A DNA stretch of 44,587 nucleotides, from NCBI GenBank assembly GCA_017509065.1, contig JAFWQM010000019.1:1-44587 (forward strand), read 5' to 3'. Position numbers and translations under genes: made by a program. Shown here piece by piece: positions 24,272-33,538 of the stretch; position 1 is the first letter of the stretch; every line of letters begins with the position of its first letter. The notes beneath the pieces are model-generated. The model saw only the letters and a program-made list of their open reading frames with translations. It was not told the origin of the DNA and searched no databases. This DNA comes from Clostridia bacterium. Lineage in GTDB: Bacteria > Bacillota_A > Clostridia > Christensenellales > Aristaeellaceae.

Positions 24272-25273
24272 TTACACCTGATACAAGCCAACCTTTTTGT
24301 AGACCTTCCGCAGGGTCTTCTGGGCAAGATACGCGGCCCGTTCGGCATTGCGCTTCAGCATGGCGTTCAGGCCGTCCTTGTCGGCGATGATGGCGTTATA
24401 GCGTTCCTGGATGGGAGTCAGTTCTTCGATGACCGCTTCGGTGACCGCTTCCTTCAAAGCACCGTAACCCTGGCCGGCCAGAGAAGCGATGGTATCCTCC
24501 ATGCTCTGCTTTTTCAGCACGCTCAGGATGGTGAGCAGATTGCTGACGCCGGGCTTGTTATCCGGGTCAAAGCGGATCTCGCCGTCGCTGTCGGTCACGG
24601 CGCGCTTTAATTTGCGGCGGATATCCTCGGGCTTGTCCAGCACGGCGATGAACGTGTCCTCCGGGTCGGACTTGCTCATCTTTTTGGTGGGTTCGCTGAG
24701 GCTCATGATCTTCGCTGTAGCCTTGGGAATATAGGGCTCGGGGATGGTGAACACGTCGCCGTAGATGCCGTTGAAGCGCTGCGCGATGTCGCGGCAGATT
24801 TCCACGTGCTGCTTCTGGTCAACGCCCACGGGCACCAGATTGGTCTGGTACAGCAGAATATCGGAAGCCATCAGCACGGGGTAATCAAACAGGCCCGCGT
24901 TGATGTTGTCGGCGTGCTTGGCGGACTTGTCCTTGAACTGGGTCATGCGGGAAAGCTCGCCCATATAAGTATAGCAGTTCAGGATCCAGGCCAGTTCCGC
25001 GTGAGCGGGCACATGGCTCTGGCAGTAGATAATGTTTTTATCCGGGTCGAGGCCGCACGCCACGTAGATGGCGGCCAGGCTGGCGGTGCGCTTTCTCAGC
25101 TCGGCGGGGTTCTGCCGCACGGTCAGGGTGTGCAGATCGGCCATGCAGTACAGGCAGTCCGCGTCGTCAAAGAGCGTAAAATTCCGCAGGGCGCCGATAT
25201 AGTTGCCCAAAGTAATATTCCCGGAGGGCTGAATGCCCGAAAACACGACTTTCCGTTTTTCCTGATTCTCCAT
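24272..25273 (-). CDS. trpS: Tryptophanyl-tRNA synthetase
   Basis: A 333-residue class I aminoacyl-tRNA synthetase that charges tRNA-Trp. The HIGH-like motif is TLGNYIG (21-27) and the KMSKS loop is exact at 198-202. The length is normal for bacterial TrpS. The ATG at 25273 has AGGGGGAAAG upstream. It is transcribed alone from a good promoter. There is no T-box leader: the gap between promoter and start is only about 40 bases. Downstream there is no conventional T-rich terminator before the structured RNA cassettes. Confidence 0.97.
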   Translation of the reverse strand: MENQEKRKVVFSGIQPSGNITLGNYIGALRNFTLFDDADCLYCMADLHTLTVRQNPAELRKRTASLAAIYVACGLDPDKNIIYCQSHVPAHAELAWILNCYTYMGELSRMTQFKDKSAKHADNINAGLFDYPVLMASDILLYQTNLVPVGVDQKQHVEICRDIAQRFNGIYGDVFTIPEPYIPKATAKIMSLSEPTKKMSKSDPEDTFIAVLDKPEDIRRKLKRAVTDSDGEIRFDPDNKPGVSNLLTILSVLKKQSMEDTIASLAGQGYGALKEAVTEAVIEELTPIQERYNAIIADKDGLNAMLKRNAERAAYLAQKTLRKVYKKVGLYQV

Positions 25274-25316
25274 TGTATTCTTTCCCCCTGCTTCGTTGGA
25301 TTGTGGAAACAGGGAA

Positions 25317-25345
25317 ATTATAACATGAATTTTCCATCATGTAAA
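25317..25345 (-). promoter_or_regulatory. trpS promoter
   Basis: On the minus strand TTTACA (25345-25340), 17-nt spacer and TATAAT (25322-25317), about 44 bases upstream of the start. Confidence 0.82.
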
Positions 25346-25357
25346 GCAAAGAAAAAC

Positions 25358-25383
25358 TTTTCCAAGGATAGGGATTTGGAAAA
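25358..25383. promoter_or_regulatory. Operator-like inverted repeat before the fucosidase operon
   Basis: TTTTCCAA (25358-25365) and TTGGAAAA (25376-25383) form an 8-bp inverted repeat with a 10-base centre, in the divergent gap between trpS and the GH29 gene. The geometry suits a dimeric repressor. No regulator gene lies beside it, and no clear promoter for the GH29 gene was found. Confidence 0.4.
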
Positions 25384-25430
25384 CCTTGTCGAATATAGAG
25401 CATGACAAAGAAACCAGGGAGGGTAGTTAT

Positions 25431-26897
25431 ATGACCGAAGCAGAACGCGCCGCAAGGCTTCAGGAAATCGACCGGGTGATCGCAAACGGAAAATTCAAAG
25501 ACAACTGGGAATCGCTGTCCCAGTTCACGGTGCCGGCATGGTATCAGGACGCGAAGTTCGGCATTTTCATCCACTGGGGCGTGTATTCCGTGCCTGCGTT
25601 CCGGAACGAATGGTATCCCCGGAACATGTATATCCAGGGAACCGACGAATACAAGCACCATATCGAAACCTACGGCCCGCATAAACAGTTCGGCTACAAG
25701 GATTTTATTCCGATGTTCAAGGCGGAGAAGTTCGATCCAGCCGCCTGGGCGGCTCTTTTCGAGGAGGCCGGAGCGAGGTACGTCATTCCCGTGGCCGAGC
25801 ACCACGACGGGTTCCAGATGTACAAGAGCGAGATCAGCCATTGGAACGCCGCTGAAATGGGGCCCTGCCGCGACACCACGGGAGAACTGAAGCAGGCGCT
25901 GGAGAAAAAAGGCATTCCCATGGGCGTGTCCAGCCACCGCATCGAGCACTGGTTCTTCCTGGGCCACGGCAAGGAATTTGATTCCGACATTCACGATCCC
26001 ATCGACAGGGACGACATGTACTGGCCCTCCATGCCGGAGGACAAGAACCTGGAAAACCGCGACGCGGAATGCCCGCCAAGTCAGGAATTCATGGAAGATT
26101 GGCTGCTGCGGTGCTGCGAGCTGGTGGACAGGTTCCGTCCGGTGGTGTTCTATTTCGACTGGTGGATTCTGCAGAACGTGATGAAGCCCTACATCAAGAA
26201 GTTCGCCGCGTATTATTACAGCCGCTCCGCGGAATGGGGCGTCAAGCCCGCCATCAACTACAAGCAGGACACCTTCATGCTCGGCACCGCCGTGCCCGAC
26301 ATGGAGCGCGGCCACTTCGCCGCCACCCAGCCTTTCTTCTGGCAGACCGACACAGCCATCGCCAAGAACAGCTGGTGCTACACCGAACAGAATGATTTTA
26401 AAAAGCCGGAAGATTTGATCTGCACCCTCGTGGACGTGGTGAGCAAGAACGGCACATTGCTTCTGAACGTCGGCCCCAAGGCGGACGGCACCATCGGTCC
26501 GGAGGATACGGCGGTGCTGAAAGCCATCGGCGCGTGGCTGAAGCAGAACGGCGAAGCTATCTACGGCACCCGGCCCTGGCGCGTGTTCGGCGAAGGCCCC
26601 ACCAACGTGGAGCAGGGCCAGTTCGCCGAGAGCAAGGAAAAGCAATACACCGCCCAGGACATCCGCTTCACTGTAAAGGGCGGCTGCCTGTACGCCATCG
26701 TGATGGCCTGGCCGGAGAATGGAGAAGTATCCGTCCGTTCCCTGTCCCTGCCCGCGTTCATCGGCGGTATCGACAAGGTGGAGGCCCTGGGCATTGACGG
26801 GGAAATCGCCTGGAACCGGGACGAGGAGGGCTTGCATATCTCCGCGCCGCAGATTCAGAGCGCCATGCCCGTGGCGTTCCGCCTGACCATGGCCTGA
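25431..26897 (+). CDS. Alpha-L-fucosidase (GH29), cytosolic
   Basis: A 488-residue glycoside hydrolase that removes alpha-L-fucose from glycans. The GH29 signature is clear: FGIFIHWGVYSVPAF near residue 43, then VAEHHDGF, and FYFDWW with the likely nucleophile D243. A general acid cannot be placed by eye. The start at 25431 has GGGAGGG 8 bases upstream, while the in-frame upstream ATG lacks one. No signal peptide is present, so it acts on imported oligosaccharides. It heads an operon with a P-loop protein (49-base gap) and a GH127 enzyme. The substrate linkage is unknown. Confidence 0.93.
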   Translation: MTEAERAARLQEIDRVIANGKFKDNWESLSQFTVPAWYQDAKFGIFIHWGVYSVPAFRNEWYPRNMYIQGTDEYKHHIETYGPHKQFGYKDFIPMFKAEKFDPAAWAALFEEAGARYVIPVAEHHDGFQMYKSEISHWNAAEMGPCRDTTGELKQALEKKGIPMGVSSHRIEHWFFLGHGKEFDSDIHDPIDRDDMYWPSMPEDKNLENRDAECPPSQEFMEDWLLRCCELVDRFRPVVFYFDWWILQNVMKPYIKKFAAYYYSRSAEWGVKPAINYKQDTFMLGTAVPDMERGHFAATQPFFWQTDTAIAKNSWCYTEQNDFKKPEDLICTLVDVVSKNGTLLLNVGPKADGTIGPEDTAVLKAIGAWLKQNGEAIYGTRPWRVFGEGPTNVEQGQFAESKEKQYTAQDIRFTVKGGCLYAIVMAWPENGEVSVRSLSLPAFIGGIDKVEALGIDGEIAWNRDEEGLHISAPQIQSAMPVAFRLTMA

Positions 26898-26946
26898 CAG
26901 CCTGCAAGTATGATTTGACTTTGTTCCCACATCCCAGGGGGTATTT

Positions 26947-27630
26947 ATGAGTGACCGCTTGTATTTTGAAAACGCTTATTTCATCATCGGCACTTCCTAT
27001 GCCGGGAAATCCACCATGGTAAAGGAATTGGCGAAAAAGCACGGAGGCATTGCCTGCGAAGAGAACTATCACGACAATTATCCGGGCGAGCTTGACGCGA
27101 ATGAATTCCCCTGCCTGACCTATACCAGGGATCTTGTGGATTGGCATGATTTTATCAGGCGGCCGCCGCAGGAATACAAGGATTGGATCGACGGCGCGAA
27201 AAAGGAATGTGAGATCCTGGAGCTCAGAATGCTTCCGGAAATCTGCGCTCAGGGGAAAAAGGTGTTTGTTGACACCAATATCAGTATTGAAACGCTGCTT
27301 TCAATCGCTCCGAAGCATCATGTCGTTGTGATGCTTTCTGATTCGCAAATCGCCATTCACAGGTTTTTCGACCGGCCAGACCCTGAAAAACAATTCCTGT
27401 ACAGGCTGATCATGGAAGAACCCGACCCTGAAAAAGCAATGGAGAATTACAGGAAAGGGCTTGAACTGATTTGTTCTCAGGAATCCTATGACGAATTGCT
27501 GCATTCGGGGTTTCCCGTTGTCTTTCGCGATGAAAGCAGAACGATAGAGCAAACCATGGCACTGGTGGAAAAAGCGCTTGATATCGCAGATGATACTGTC
27601 CATAACGAAGAACCAGCCGATAACAGATGA
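26947..27630 (+). CDS. P-loop kinase-like protein in the glycosidase operon
   Basis: A 227-residue cytosolic protein. A Walker A loop GTSYAGKST (about 15-23) follows the first beta strand, as in small nucleotide or sugar kinases and AAA-like ATPases. A possible Walker B/Asp segment is KVFVDTNIS (about 103-111). The C-terminal half is charged and helical. No family was recognised. It lies between the GH29 and GH127 genes, 13 bases before the latter, so it may phosphorylate a sugar or nucleoside released in the same pathway. That substrate idea is only inference from position. Confidence 0.75.
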   Translation: MSDRLYFENAYFIIGTSYAGKSTMVKELAKKHGGIACEENYHDNYPGELDANEFPCLTYTRDLVDWHDFIRRPPQEYKDWIDGAKKECEILELRMLPEICAQGKKVFVDTNISIETLLSIAPKHHVVVMLSDSQIAIHRFFDRPDPEKQFLYRLIMEEPDPEKAMENYRKGLELICSQESYDELLHSGFPVVFRDESRTIEQTMALVEKALDIADDTVHNEEPADNR

Positions 27631-27643
27631 AGGAGAGATACAT

Positions 27644-29677
27644 ATGCCCTCTGAAGCATCCCAGCCCCTTTCCCTGAACAGCATCCGCGTGACCGATCCT
27701 TTCTGGGCGCGGGAAATCGGTCTGATCCGGCAGGCGGTGATCCCATACCAATGGAAAGCGCTGAACGATCAGATCCCCGACGCGGCGCCCAGCTGGTGGG
27801 CCCACAACATGCGGGCGGCGGCCCGGGCCGTGGCCGCGAAAAAAGCGGGCGGCCTGTTCGTGCCCGCGCATCATTCCGATAAGATTCAAACCCTGCCCGA
27901 CGCGGACAAAAAGCCCCTGGACGACGCTTTTTACGGCTTCGTGTTTCAGGACAGCGACGGGTACAAATGGCTGGAGGCCGTGGCTTACCAGCTGATGATC
28001 AGGCCCGACGCCGCCCTGCAGGCCCAGGCGCAGGAAGCGGTGGACATGATCTGCGCCGCCCAGGAGGAGGACGGCTACCTGGACACCTTCTATACCCTCA
28101 CCGACCGCGACCGCGCTTTTACCAACCTGCGGGACAACCACGAGCTGTACTGCTTCGGCCATCTGGTGGAAGCGGCGGTTGCCTGGCATCAGGCCACGGG
28201 CAGGGACGATCTGCTGAACGCCGCCCGGCGGTTCGCGGAATGCATTTCCGAAAAGTTCGGGCCGGACAAGGAGCGCGGCTGCCCCGGCCATGAAATCGCC
28301 GAAATGGCGCTGATGCGGCTGTACGAGGAAACAGGGGAAACCCAGTGGCGCGATCTGGCGAAATTCTTCCTGGACGTGCGCGGCACCGATCCCAACACCT
28401 TTGCGCTGGAGGAAAACCGCCGCCGCGCCGAAAAGGGCATGCCCGAGCTGCCCGTTACCTCCGAGCGCTTCCAATACCATCAGGCCCACATGCCGGTGCG
28501 GGAGATGAAAGAGGCCGTGGGTCACGCGGTGCGGCAGATGTATCTTTGCTGCGGCATGGCTGACGAAGCGCGGCTCACCGACGACCCGGCGATGCTGGCG
28601 GCCTGCGAGCGGCTGTGGCAGTCCGTTGTGAGCCAAAAGCTGTATATCACCGGCGGTGTGGGCGGCACGCACGTGGGCGAAGCCTTTTCCCGGCCTTTTG
28701 ACCTGCCTAATGACACCGCCTATTCCGAAACCTGCGCGGCCATTGGCCTGGCCTTTTTCGCACGGCGGATGCTGCAATTAAAGCCACAGAGCGGTTACGC
28801 CGACGTGATGGAGCAGGCGCTCTATAATACCGTCCTTTCCGGTATGGCGCTGGACGGGCAGAGCTTCTTCTATGTGAATCCTTTGGAGGTCGACCCCGAC
28901 GCCTGCGAGACCGACCAGCGGCTTTCCCACGTAAAGCCCGTGCGGCAAAAGTGGTTCGGCTGCGCCTGCTGCCCGCCCAATATCGCCCGCATCGTGTCCT
29001 CCCTGGGCCAGTACATCGTCACCCAGACCAAGGACACGCTGTTCTTCCATCTCTATATCGGCAGCGATATGACCGTGAACCTGAACGGAACATCGCTCAC
29101 CCTGCGCATGGAAGCCGATCTCCTCAAAAACGGCGACGTGCACCTGTCCGTCACAGACGGCGAAGCGATGGGCACGCTGGCCTTCCGCGACCCCGCCTGG
29201 GCCGGGAACGCCCATGTGAAGATTCCCGCCGGCGTGAAGAGCTGGAGCGATAACGGCTATCTGTACGCCAAGGGCATCTGGAAGCAGGGCGACCAGATCA
29301 CCATCCATTTCACCATGCCGGTCAAGGCGGTGAAGGCTTCGCCGCTGGTGAAGGAGGACATGGGCCAGGTGTGCTTCACGCGTGGGCCGATGGTGTTCTG
29401 CGCTGAGGAAGCGGACAACGGAAAGCGGCTGCGCCTGCTCCGCGTCCTGCCCGACCGCGTGGCCGAAGCCCGCGAAAAGACCATGGTGATCGACGGCCTC
29501 ACCCTGCCCGCCATCACGCTTCCCGGCAGGCGGCTCACAGAGCCCGATGATAACGCGCCGCTTTACGCACCATGGACGCCCGACGAAACGGAGGACACAG
29601 AAATAACGCTCATCCCTTACTTTGCCTGGAACAACCGCGGCAAAGGCGAAATGAGCGTCTGGCTGGCTGCTGAGTAA
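27644..29677 (+). CDS. Beta-L-arabinofuranosidase (GH127)
   Basis: A 677-residue member of family GH127 (COG3533, HypBA1-like), retaining enzymes that release beta-L-arabinofuranose and use a zinc-bound cysteine as nucleophile. The metal site is complete: E362 and C364 in SETCAAIG, and C440, C442 and C443 in FGCACCPPN, with C442 expected as nucleophile. The start at 27644 has AGGAG 8 bases upstream. No signal peptide, so substrates must enter the cell. It is third in the operon after the fucosidase and P-loop protein. Together they suggest use of fucose- and arabinose-bearing plant glycans. Confidence 0.93.
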   Translation: MPSEASQPLSLNSIRVTDPFWAREIGLIRQAVIPYQWKALNDQIPDAAPSWWAHNMRAAARAVAAKKAGGLFVPAHHSDKIQTLPDADKKPLDDAFYGFVFQDSDGYKWLEAVAYQLMIRPDAALQAQAQEAVDMICAAQEEDGYLDTFYTLTDRDRAFTNLRDNHELYCFGHLVEAAVAWHQATGRDDLLNAARRFAECISEKFGPDKERGCPGHEIAEMALMRLYEETGETQWRDLAKFFLDVRGTDPNTFALEENRRRAEKGMPELPVTSERFQYHQAHMPVREMKEAVGHAVRQMYLCCGMADEARLTDDPAMLAACERLWQSVVSQKLYITGGVGGTHVGEAFSRPFDLPNDTAYSETCAAIGLAFFARRMLQLKPQSGYADVMEQALYNTVLSGMALDGQSFFYVNPLEVDPDACETDQRLSHVKPVRQKWFGCACCPPNIARIVSSLGQYIVTQTKDTLFFHLYIGSDMTVNLNGTSLTLRMEADLLKNGDVHLSVTDGEAMGTLAFRDPAWAGNAHVKIPAGVKSWSDNGYLYAKGIWKQGDQITIHFTMPVKAVKASPLVKEDMGQVCFTRGPMVFCAEEADNGKRLRLLRVLPDRVAEAREKTMVIDGLTLPAITLPGRRLTEPDDNAPLYAPWTPDETEDTEITLIPYFAWNNRGKGEMSVWLAAE

Positions 29678-29689
29678 TATGAAAAACCG

Positions 29690-32600
29690 TTATTTCTGAT
29701 CCGGGTTGGCGGGACGTTCGCCGAAGTAGGAAATCATCTGACGGTCGCTGAGATTGAACTGCGTCTGCACCAGGCCCCAGAAGCGGTAGGGGCGGTAGAC
29801 CATGACCGTGTTGCGCAGACGGTCCACGCGCTGCTGCCAGTAGCGGATGGAGCCGGAAGCGGTGGCGGGCGAGTCCATGTTCAGGATGCGGGTGTCTGAC
29901 TCACCGGCCCACTTCTGATAGTGCTTGTACAGCTCCGGCTCGATCATGGCGGTCATCTCGTCCAGCTCGGCCTGCATCACTTCCGTGGTGAGCAGCTGGA
30001 AGATTTCGCCCAGGCGCGTCAGGAATTTATCGCGGATCTCGTCGCTCTCGATCATTTTCCGGAAGATAGTGTTGTTGATGTTCTGCTGGCCCATGCCTTT
30101 CTCTTTCAGGTAGCTCTTCGGGCTGTCAAAGCTGGAATTGAACAGGCCGTAGTCCAGGTCGAACAGCAGGCACTTCCATTTTGCCCCTTCCGTGGGCAGC
30201 TTATAGAACATGATGTTGCCGGGGTCGGAATCGCCGAAGTACATCTTGATGGCGTACCAGTCGATGTAGTTGTCGATGTCGATATGGTCGTACAGGTATT
30301 GCAGATCGGCGGGATTGGAATTGGGCTTCAGCTTTTCGATCTCCTTCAGCATGGCCCGGTATTCCGCGTTGCTGCCCTGCACCACGCCCCAGCCGGCGCG
30401 GAGGATGGTGATATTCTCCAGGATCTCCTTATCCATCTCCAGATCCAGTCCCTCGAACTGGCCGATGGAGAAGCGGTCCTTGCGCTCGCGCAGGTTGTAG
30501 TGACCCCAGTACTGGCCGTTCAGGTACACCACCACGGGCTTCCATGCCAGGGTGAGCAGCTTCGGGTTCAGGTACTTGTCTACCAGCCGGGTCTGCACGC
30601 CATCCGCTACGCGCGTCCACACGTTGTCGTTGCCCGAATTGCGCAGGGTCAGGGATTTATAGAAGGTGTAATCCCTTTCCTCGAAGAAGGCGTAGTTGAA
30701 AAACTTTTCCCCCAGCGCGGCCTGCGCCCTGAGTTTAAAGGATTTCTGCGGCATATCCAAAGAATAGTCGCCCATCAGGTCCATCTTGATGCCTTGGGAA
30801 ATATATCTTTGGCCGGTTTCGTGATCGAAAAACTCGATGTAGCCCTGCCGGTCGTCCTTGCCGTAGTTGCGGTAGACGGGCGTCTGGAAGGGAATAACGG
30901 ACTTTTTCTTCCCGTCCGCATCGACGGTCTGCTTTAGGACCTCCGAGGCATTCGGGTTCTTTTTGTTGCGGCTGCTGTGGTCCTGCTCCGCGCTGAGCAG
31001 GCCGGTGGCCGGGTCCCACAGCTCCTGCGGGTCGCAGACCAGCGACACCACGTCCAGCGTGTGGTACAGTTCCATAAAAAAGCTGGCTGTGGCGGTTTCA
31101 GAGGGCTGGCGGCCTTCCTGGAAACAGCGCGCGCGAATGATCTTGGTGCCGAAGATTTCAATGGGCTCGGTATACACCTGGCTGTTTGCCGGGGTGGGGA
31201 CGGAGCCGTCAGTGGTGTAGCGGATAGTCACGCCGGGGTCTGCCGAGAGCGCGACTTTCAGCTCGCCGTAGTAAATGCCGCTGGGATGGTCAAACACCGG
31301 TTTGGCCGCGAAGCCGGTAAAGCCCTGGCCGTTCTGCGTTCCGGGGGTCGGGGTGTCATAATAAAAAAAGCCGTTGCTCCCCAGCGTTCTGCCATAGGAA
31401 ACGTCCGTGGGGATTTCCGGCAGGTACAGCCTGTCCATCACCCGGCCGTCCGCGTCAGACAGGGTCATCATCTCGCCGCCCGTACGGGACAGCTTGAACG
31501 AAGTTTTGAGCCGCCCGCTCAGGCTCTGGCCGCTGCCGTCCAGGATGATCACTTTGTATTCCCCCGGGAAAATGGACGTCCCCTGGGGGAACGTCCATTT
31601 CTGGGGCCAGTTGATGTTGTCGCTCAATCCCCAGCCGCTCATGTCCCAAACCTGGCTGGAGGAATTGTACAGCTCCACGAAGTCGCTGGAGGAAGCGTCA
31701 GAAAAAGGCTTGACGAGGTTCGCGGAGGATACCACCTCGGAGATAAAGACGCCTGTGGGGTTCAGGGCGCGCAGATACTGGTCGGCCAATTCCGCGCCAT
31801 GCTGGTTGTTCGGCGCGCCTGGGGTCGGCAGGGTGAATACCTTCCAGTTGCCGTTATCGTCGCGGCCGTAGCTGTTATCCTTGCCAACGTTGGTCACCAC
31901 CACGCGGTCCACCAGCTCACCCAGCAGCGTGGAAAGCACGATGGTGTCCTGTTCATTGTTGATTTTGAAATTGGTGTGGGGATAGCGTGTCCCCTGCTCC
32001 ACCTTGTTTTTCCCGGAGCAGAACACGATGTAATACCCTCCGGCGGGAATGACCGCGTCCTTGGGGAAGGGCCATTTCACCGGCTTGGTTTCATTGTCGG
32101 ACAGGGCGTAATTGCCAAGTTTTATGTCTTTGGTGCCTGCGTTGTACAGCTCCACCCATTCGCTCAGCTCTCCGTCCTCGTCGCGCAGTCCCGTGCGCGG
32201 CGTGGGCACCACTTCATTGATCATCAGCGTGCCGGGATGCACGGCGTAGGCGGCCAGATAGTTTTCATAGCCTTCCTGCGTGTTGGGGTAGCCGGGGGAG
32301 TAAGCGCCGGTCTTTTCCCAGGCGCCTTCTTCATTTCGGGCAAAGGATTCATCCGCGTTCAGGGTGGGCACCTTCACGCTGTCGATGGCGGTGCCGTTGG
32401 CATCGAAGAGATACACCGTGTCGCCCAGGGAACTCAGCTTGAATTTCGCGTGGAATTCACCGTGCGGATCGTCCTTGTTGACGCTGTCGCAGAAAACCAC
32501 CAGCCTGCCGTGAGCGTTCAGCGTCACGTCGGGGAAGAGGAATTTGATCCTGTCCGAACGGTCAGAAAGGCCAACGCCTTTTAGATTGATGGGCGTGTCC

Positions 32601-32869
32601 AGCGTGTTTTCGATTTCCACCCAGTCGCCGAATTTGCCGCCCTCGTCCGGCAGGACGGAGGCGTTGTCGCTCATCACTTCACTGATGCGCAGGCCCGCGT
32701 GGGTGCTCACCGTGCCGTCGGCGGTGGCGTTCAGGGCTTTGGCGATAGGATTCTTGGGCATCACCAGCACAAAGAACACCAGCACGCCCGCCAAAGCAAA
32801 TAACAGCAGGCCGCGGTAATCCTTCCGATTGGGTCTGCGGCGTCCGGATTTCCGCCGGGAGTTTGCCAT
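29690..32869 (-). CDS. Membrane-anchored lamin-tail / CotH-kinase protein
   Basis: A 1059-residue protein. A basic N-terminus and a transmembrane helix (about 19-38) anchor it with the body outside. Three lamin-tail domains follow (about 58-190, 215-355, 372-515), each with an ISEV/INEV start and a WVEIEN, WVELYN or FVELYN motif. A chitobiase-C-terminal-like beta domain covers about 535-600. The rest (about 620-1000) is a CotH-type kinase fold: YLNGQYWGHYNLRERKDRF, then LLFDLDYG with the metal-binding aspartates. CotH of Bacillus phosphorylates spore-coat proteins; clostridial relatives are often extracellular and their substrates unknown. It converges on the GH127 gene (12-base gap). Confidence 0.88.
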   Translation of the reverse strand: MANSRRKSGRRRPNRKDYRGLLLFALAGVLVFFVLVMPKNPIAKALNATADGTVSTHAGLRISEVMSDNASVLPDEGGKFGDWVEIENTLDTPINLKGVGLSDRSDRIKFLFPDVTLNAHGRLVVFCDSVNKDDPHGEFHAKFKLSSLGDTVYLFDANGTAIDSVKVPTLNADESFARNEEGAWEKTGAYSPGYPNTQEGYENYLAAYAVHPGTLMINEVVPTPRTGLRDEDGELSEWVELYNAGTKDIKLGNYALSDNETKPVKWPFPKDAVIPAGGYYIVFCSGKNKVEQGTRYPHTNFKINNEQDTIVLSTLLGELVDRVVVTNVGKDNSYGRDDNGNWKVFTLPTPGAPNNQHGAELADQYLRALNPTGVFISEVVSSANLVKPFSDASSSDFVELYNSSSQVWDMSGWGLSDNINWPQKWTFPQGTSIFPGEYKVIILDGSGQSLSGRLKTSFKLSRTGGEMMTLSDADGRVMDRLYLPEIPTDVSYGRTLGSNGFFYYDTPTPGTQNGQGFTGFAAKPVFDHPSGIYYGELKVALSADPGVTIRYTTDGSVPTPANSQVYTEPIEIFGTKIIRARCFQEGRQPSETATASFFMELYHTLDVVSLVCDPQELWDPATGLLSAEQDHSSRNKKNPNASEVLKQTVDADGKKKSVIPFQTPVYRNYGKDDRQGYIEFFDHETGQRYISQGIKMDLMGDYSLDMPQKSFKLRAQAALGEKFFNYAFFEERDYTFYKSLTLRNSGNDNVWTRVADGVQTRLVDKYLNPKLLTLAWKPVVVYLNGQYWGHYNLRERKDRFSIGQFEGLDLEMDKEILENITILRAGWGVVQGSNAEYRAMLKEIEKLKPNSNPADLQYLYDHIDIDNYIDWYAIKMYFGDSDPGNIMFYKLPTEGAKWKCLLFDLDYGLFNSSFDSPKSYLKEKGMGQQNINNTIFRKMIESDEIRDKFLTRLGEIFQLLTTEVMQAELDEMTAMIEPELYKHYQKWAGESDTRILNMDSPATASGSIRYWQQRVDRLRNTVMVYRPYRFWGLVQTQFNLSDRQMISYFGERPANPDQK

Positions 32870-32940
32870 AAAGCGTATCCTCCTTGATCTCGCGTGATTC
32901 GGTAAAGCGCTTTCTTCTTCGCCGCGTTCCGCGCAAATAA

Positions 32941-32949
32941 ATTATAGCA
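32941..32949 (-). promoter_or_regulatory. Extended -10 promoter of the CotH-like gene
   Basis: On the minus strand TGC then TATAAT (32949-32941), about 72 bases upstream of the ATG, with no good -35. The context AATATGCTATAATTT is the same as at 4878. Confidence 0.5.
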
Positions 32950-32977
32950 TATTCTGCCGTAATAGAAAAGGGATAAA

Positions 32978-33538
32978 TTACTCCGTCCATTCCAGTTTTT
33001 CCAGCATCGCCAGAAAATCTTCCTCTCCCGCCTGCGACGCGTAAACAGAGTAAGCCGCGTCCGCGCCGGACAGATAGACGCACCGCGCGTTTCCTTTGGT
33101 CGCCATCAGCGCGGGAAGATTCAGAACGGAGAGATCGCTCCTCAGGTCCACGGACAAATCCCCGCGCAGCAGCAGCGGCGCAGCGGCGGCGGGACGGACC
33201 GCGGAGATGGTGACGCCCGTGTATTGCAGCGTGGCGACGCGGGCGACAGCGCCTTCGTAATCGGCATTCATGCCGTTGCCCGCCATGGCGTAGCCCGGCA
33301 GACAGGGCAGCGGCGCGCCGAAGAGCTCTGCCAGCGCCTGCGCGCTGTTCATGGCGGCAGGCTGCATCGGGGAAATCTTCGCTTCTGCGCCTGCGCTGTC
33401 AATACCTGATTCCGCGTCCGGCATTTGCAGCAGGATCGCCGACACGTACACGACCGCCATCAGCAGCAATGCGCCCAGGAAGAGGAAAAACCTGCCGATG
33501 ATCCCTGTTTTTTTATCGCTTCTGACTTCTTCCGCCAT
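32978..33538 (-). CDS. Single-pass membrane protein, unknown
   Basis: A 186-residue protein with one transmembrane helix (about 16-38) after a short charged N-terminus. The outer part is alanine-rich with beta-like segments, and no known domain was recognised. AGGAAG precedes the start, which lies inside the end of the upstream membrane gene (26-base overlap), so the two are probably co-translated. The role is unknown. Distinct from the CotH-like gene, which has its own promoter between them. Confidence 0.7.
   Translation of the reverse strand: MAEEVRSDKKTGIIGRFFLFLGALLLMAVVYVSAILLQMPDAESGIDSAGAEAKISPMQPAAMNSAQALAELFGAPLPCLPGYAMAGNGMNADYEGAVARVATLQYTGVTISAVRPAAAAPLLLRGDLSVDLRSDLSVLNLPALMATKGNARCVYLSGADAAYSVYASQAGEEDFLAMLEKLEWTE

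Noticed and set aside
25167..26930. A 587-codon minus-strand frame over the fucosidase gene
   Set aside because: It overlaps both the fucosidase and trpS starts and carries no family motif.
30977..32584. A 535-codon plus-strand frame opposite the CotH-like gene
   Set aside because: Shadow frame; the lamin-tail and CotH motifs are all on the minus strand.
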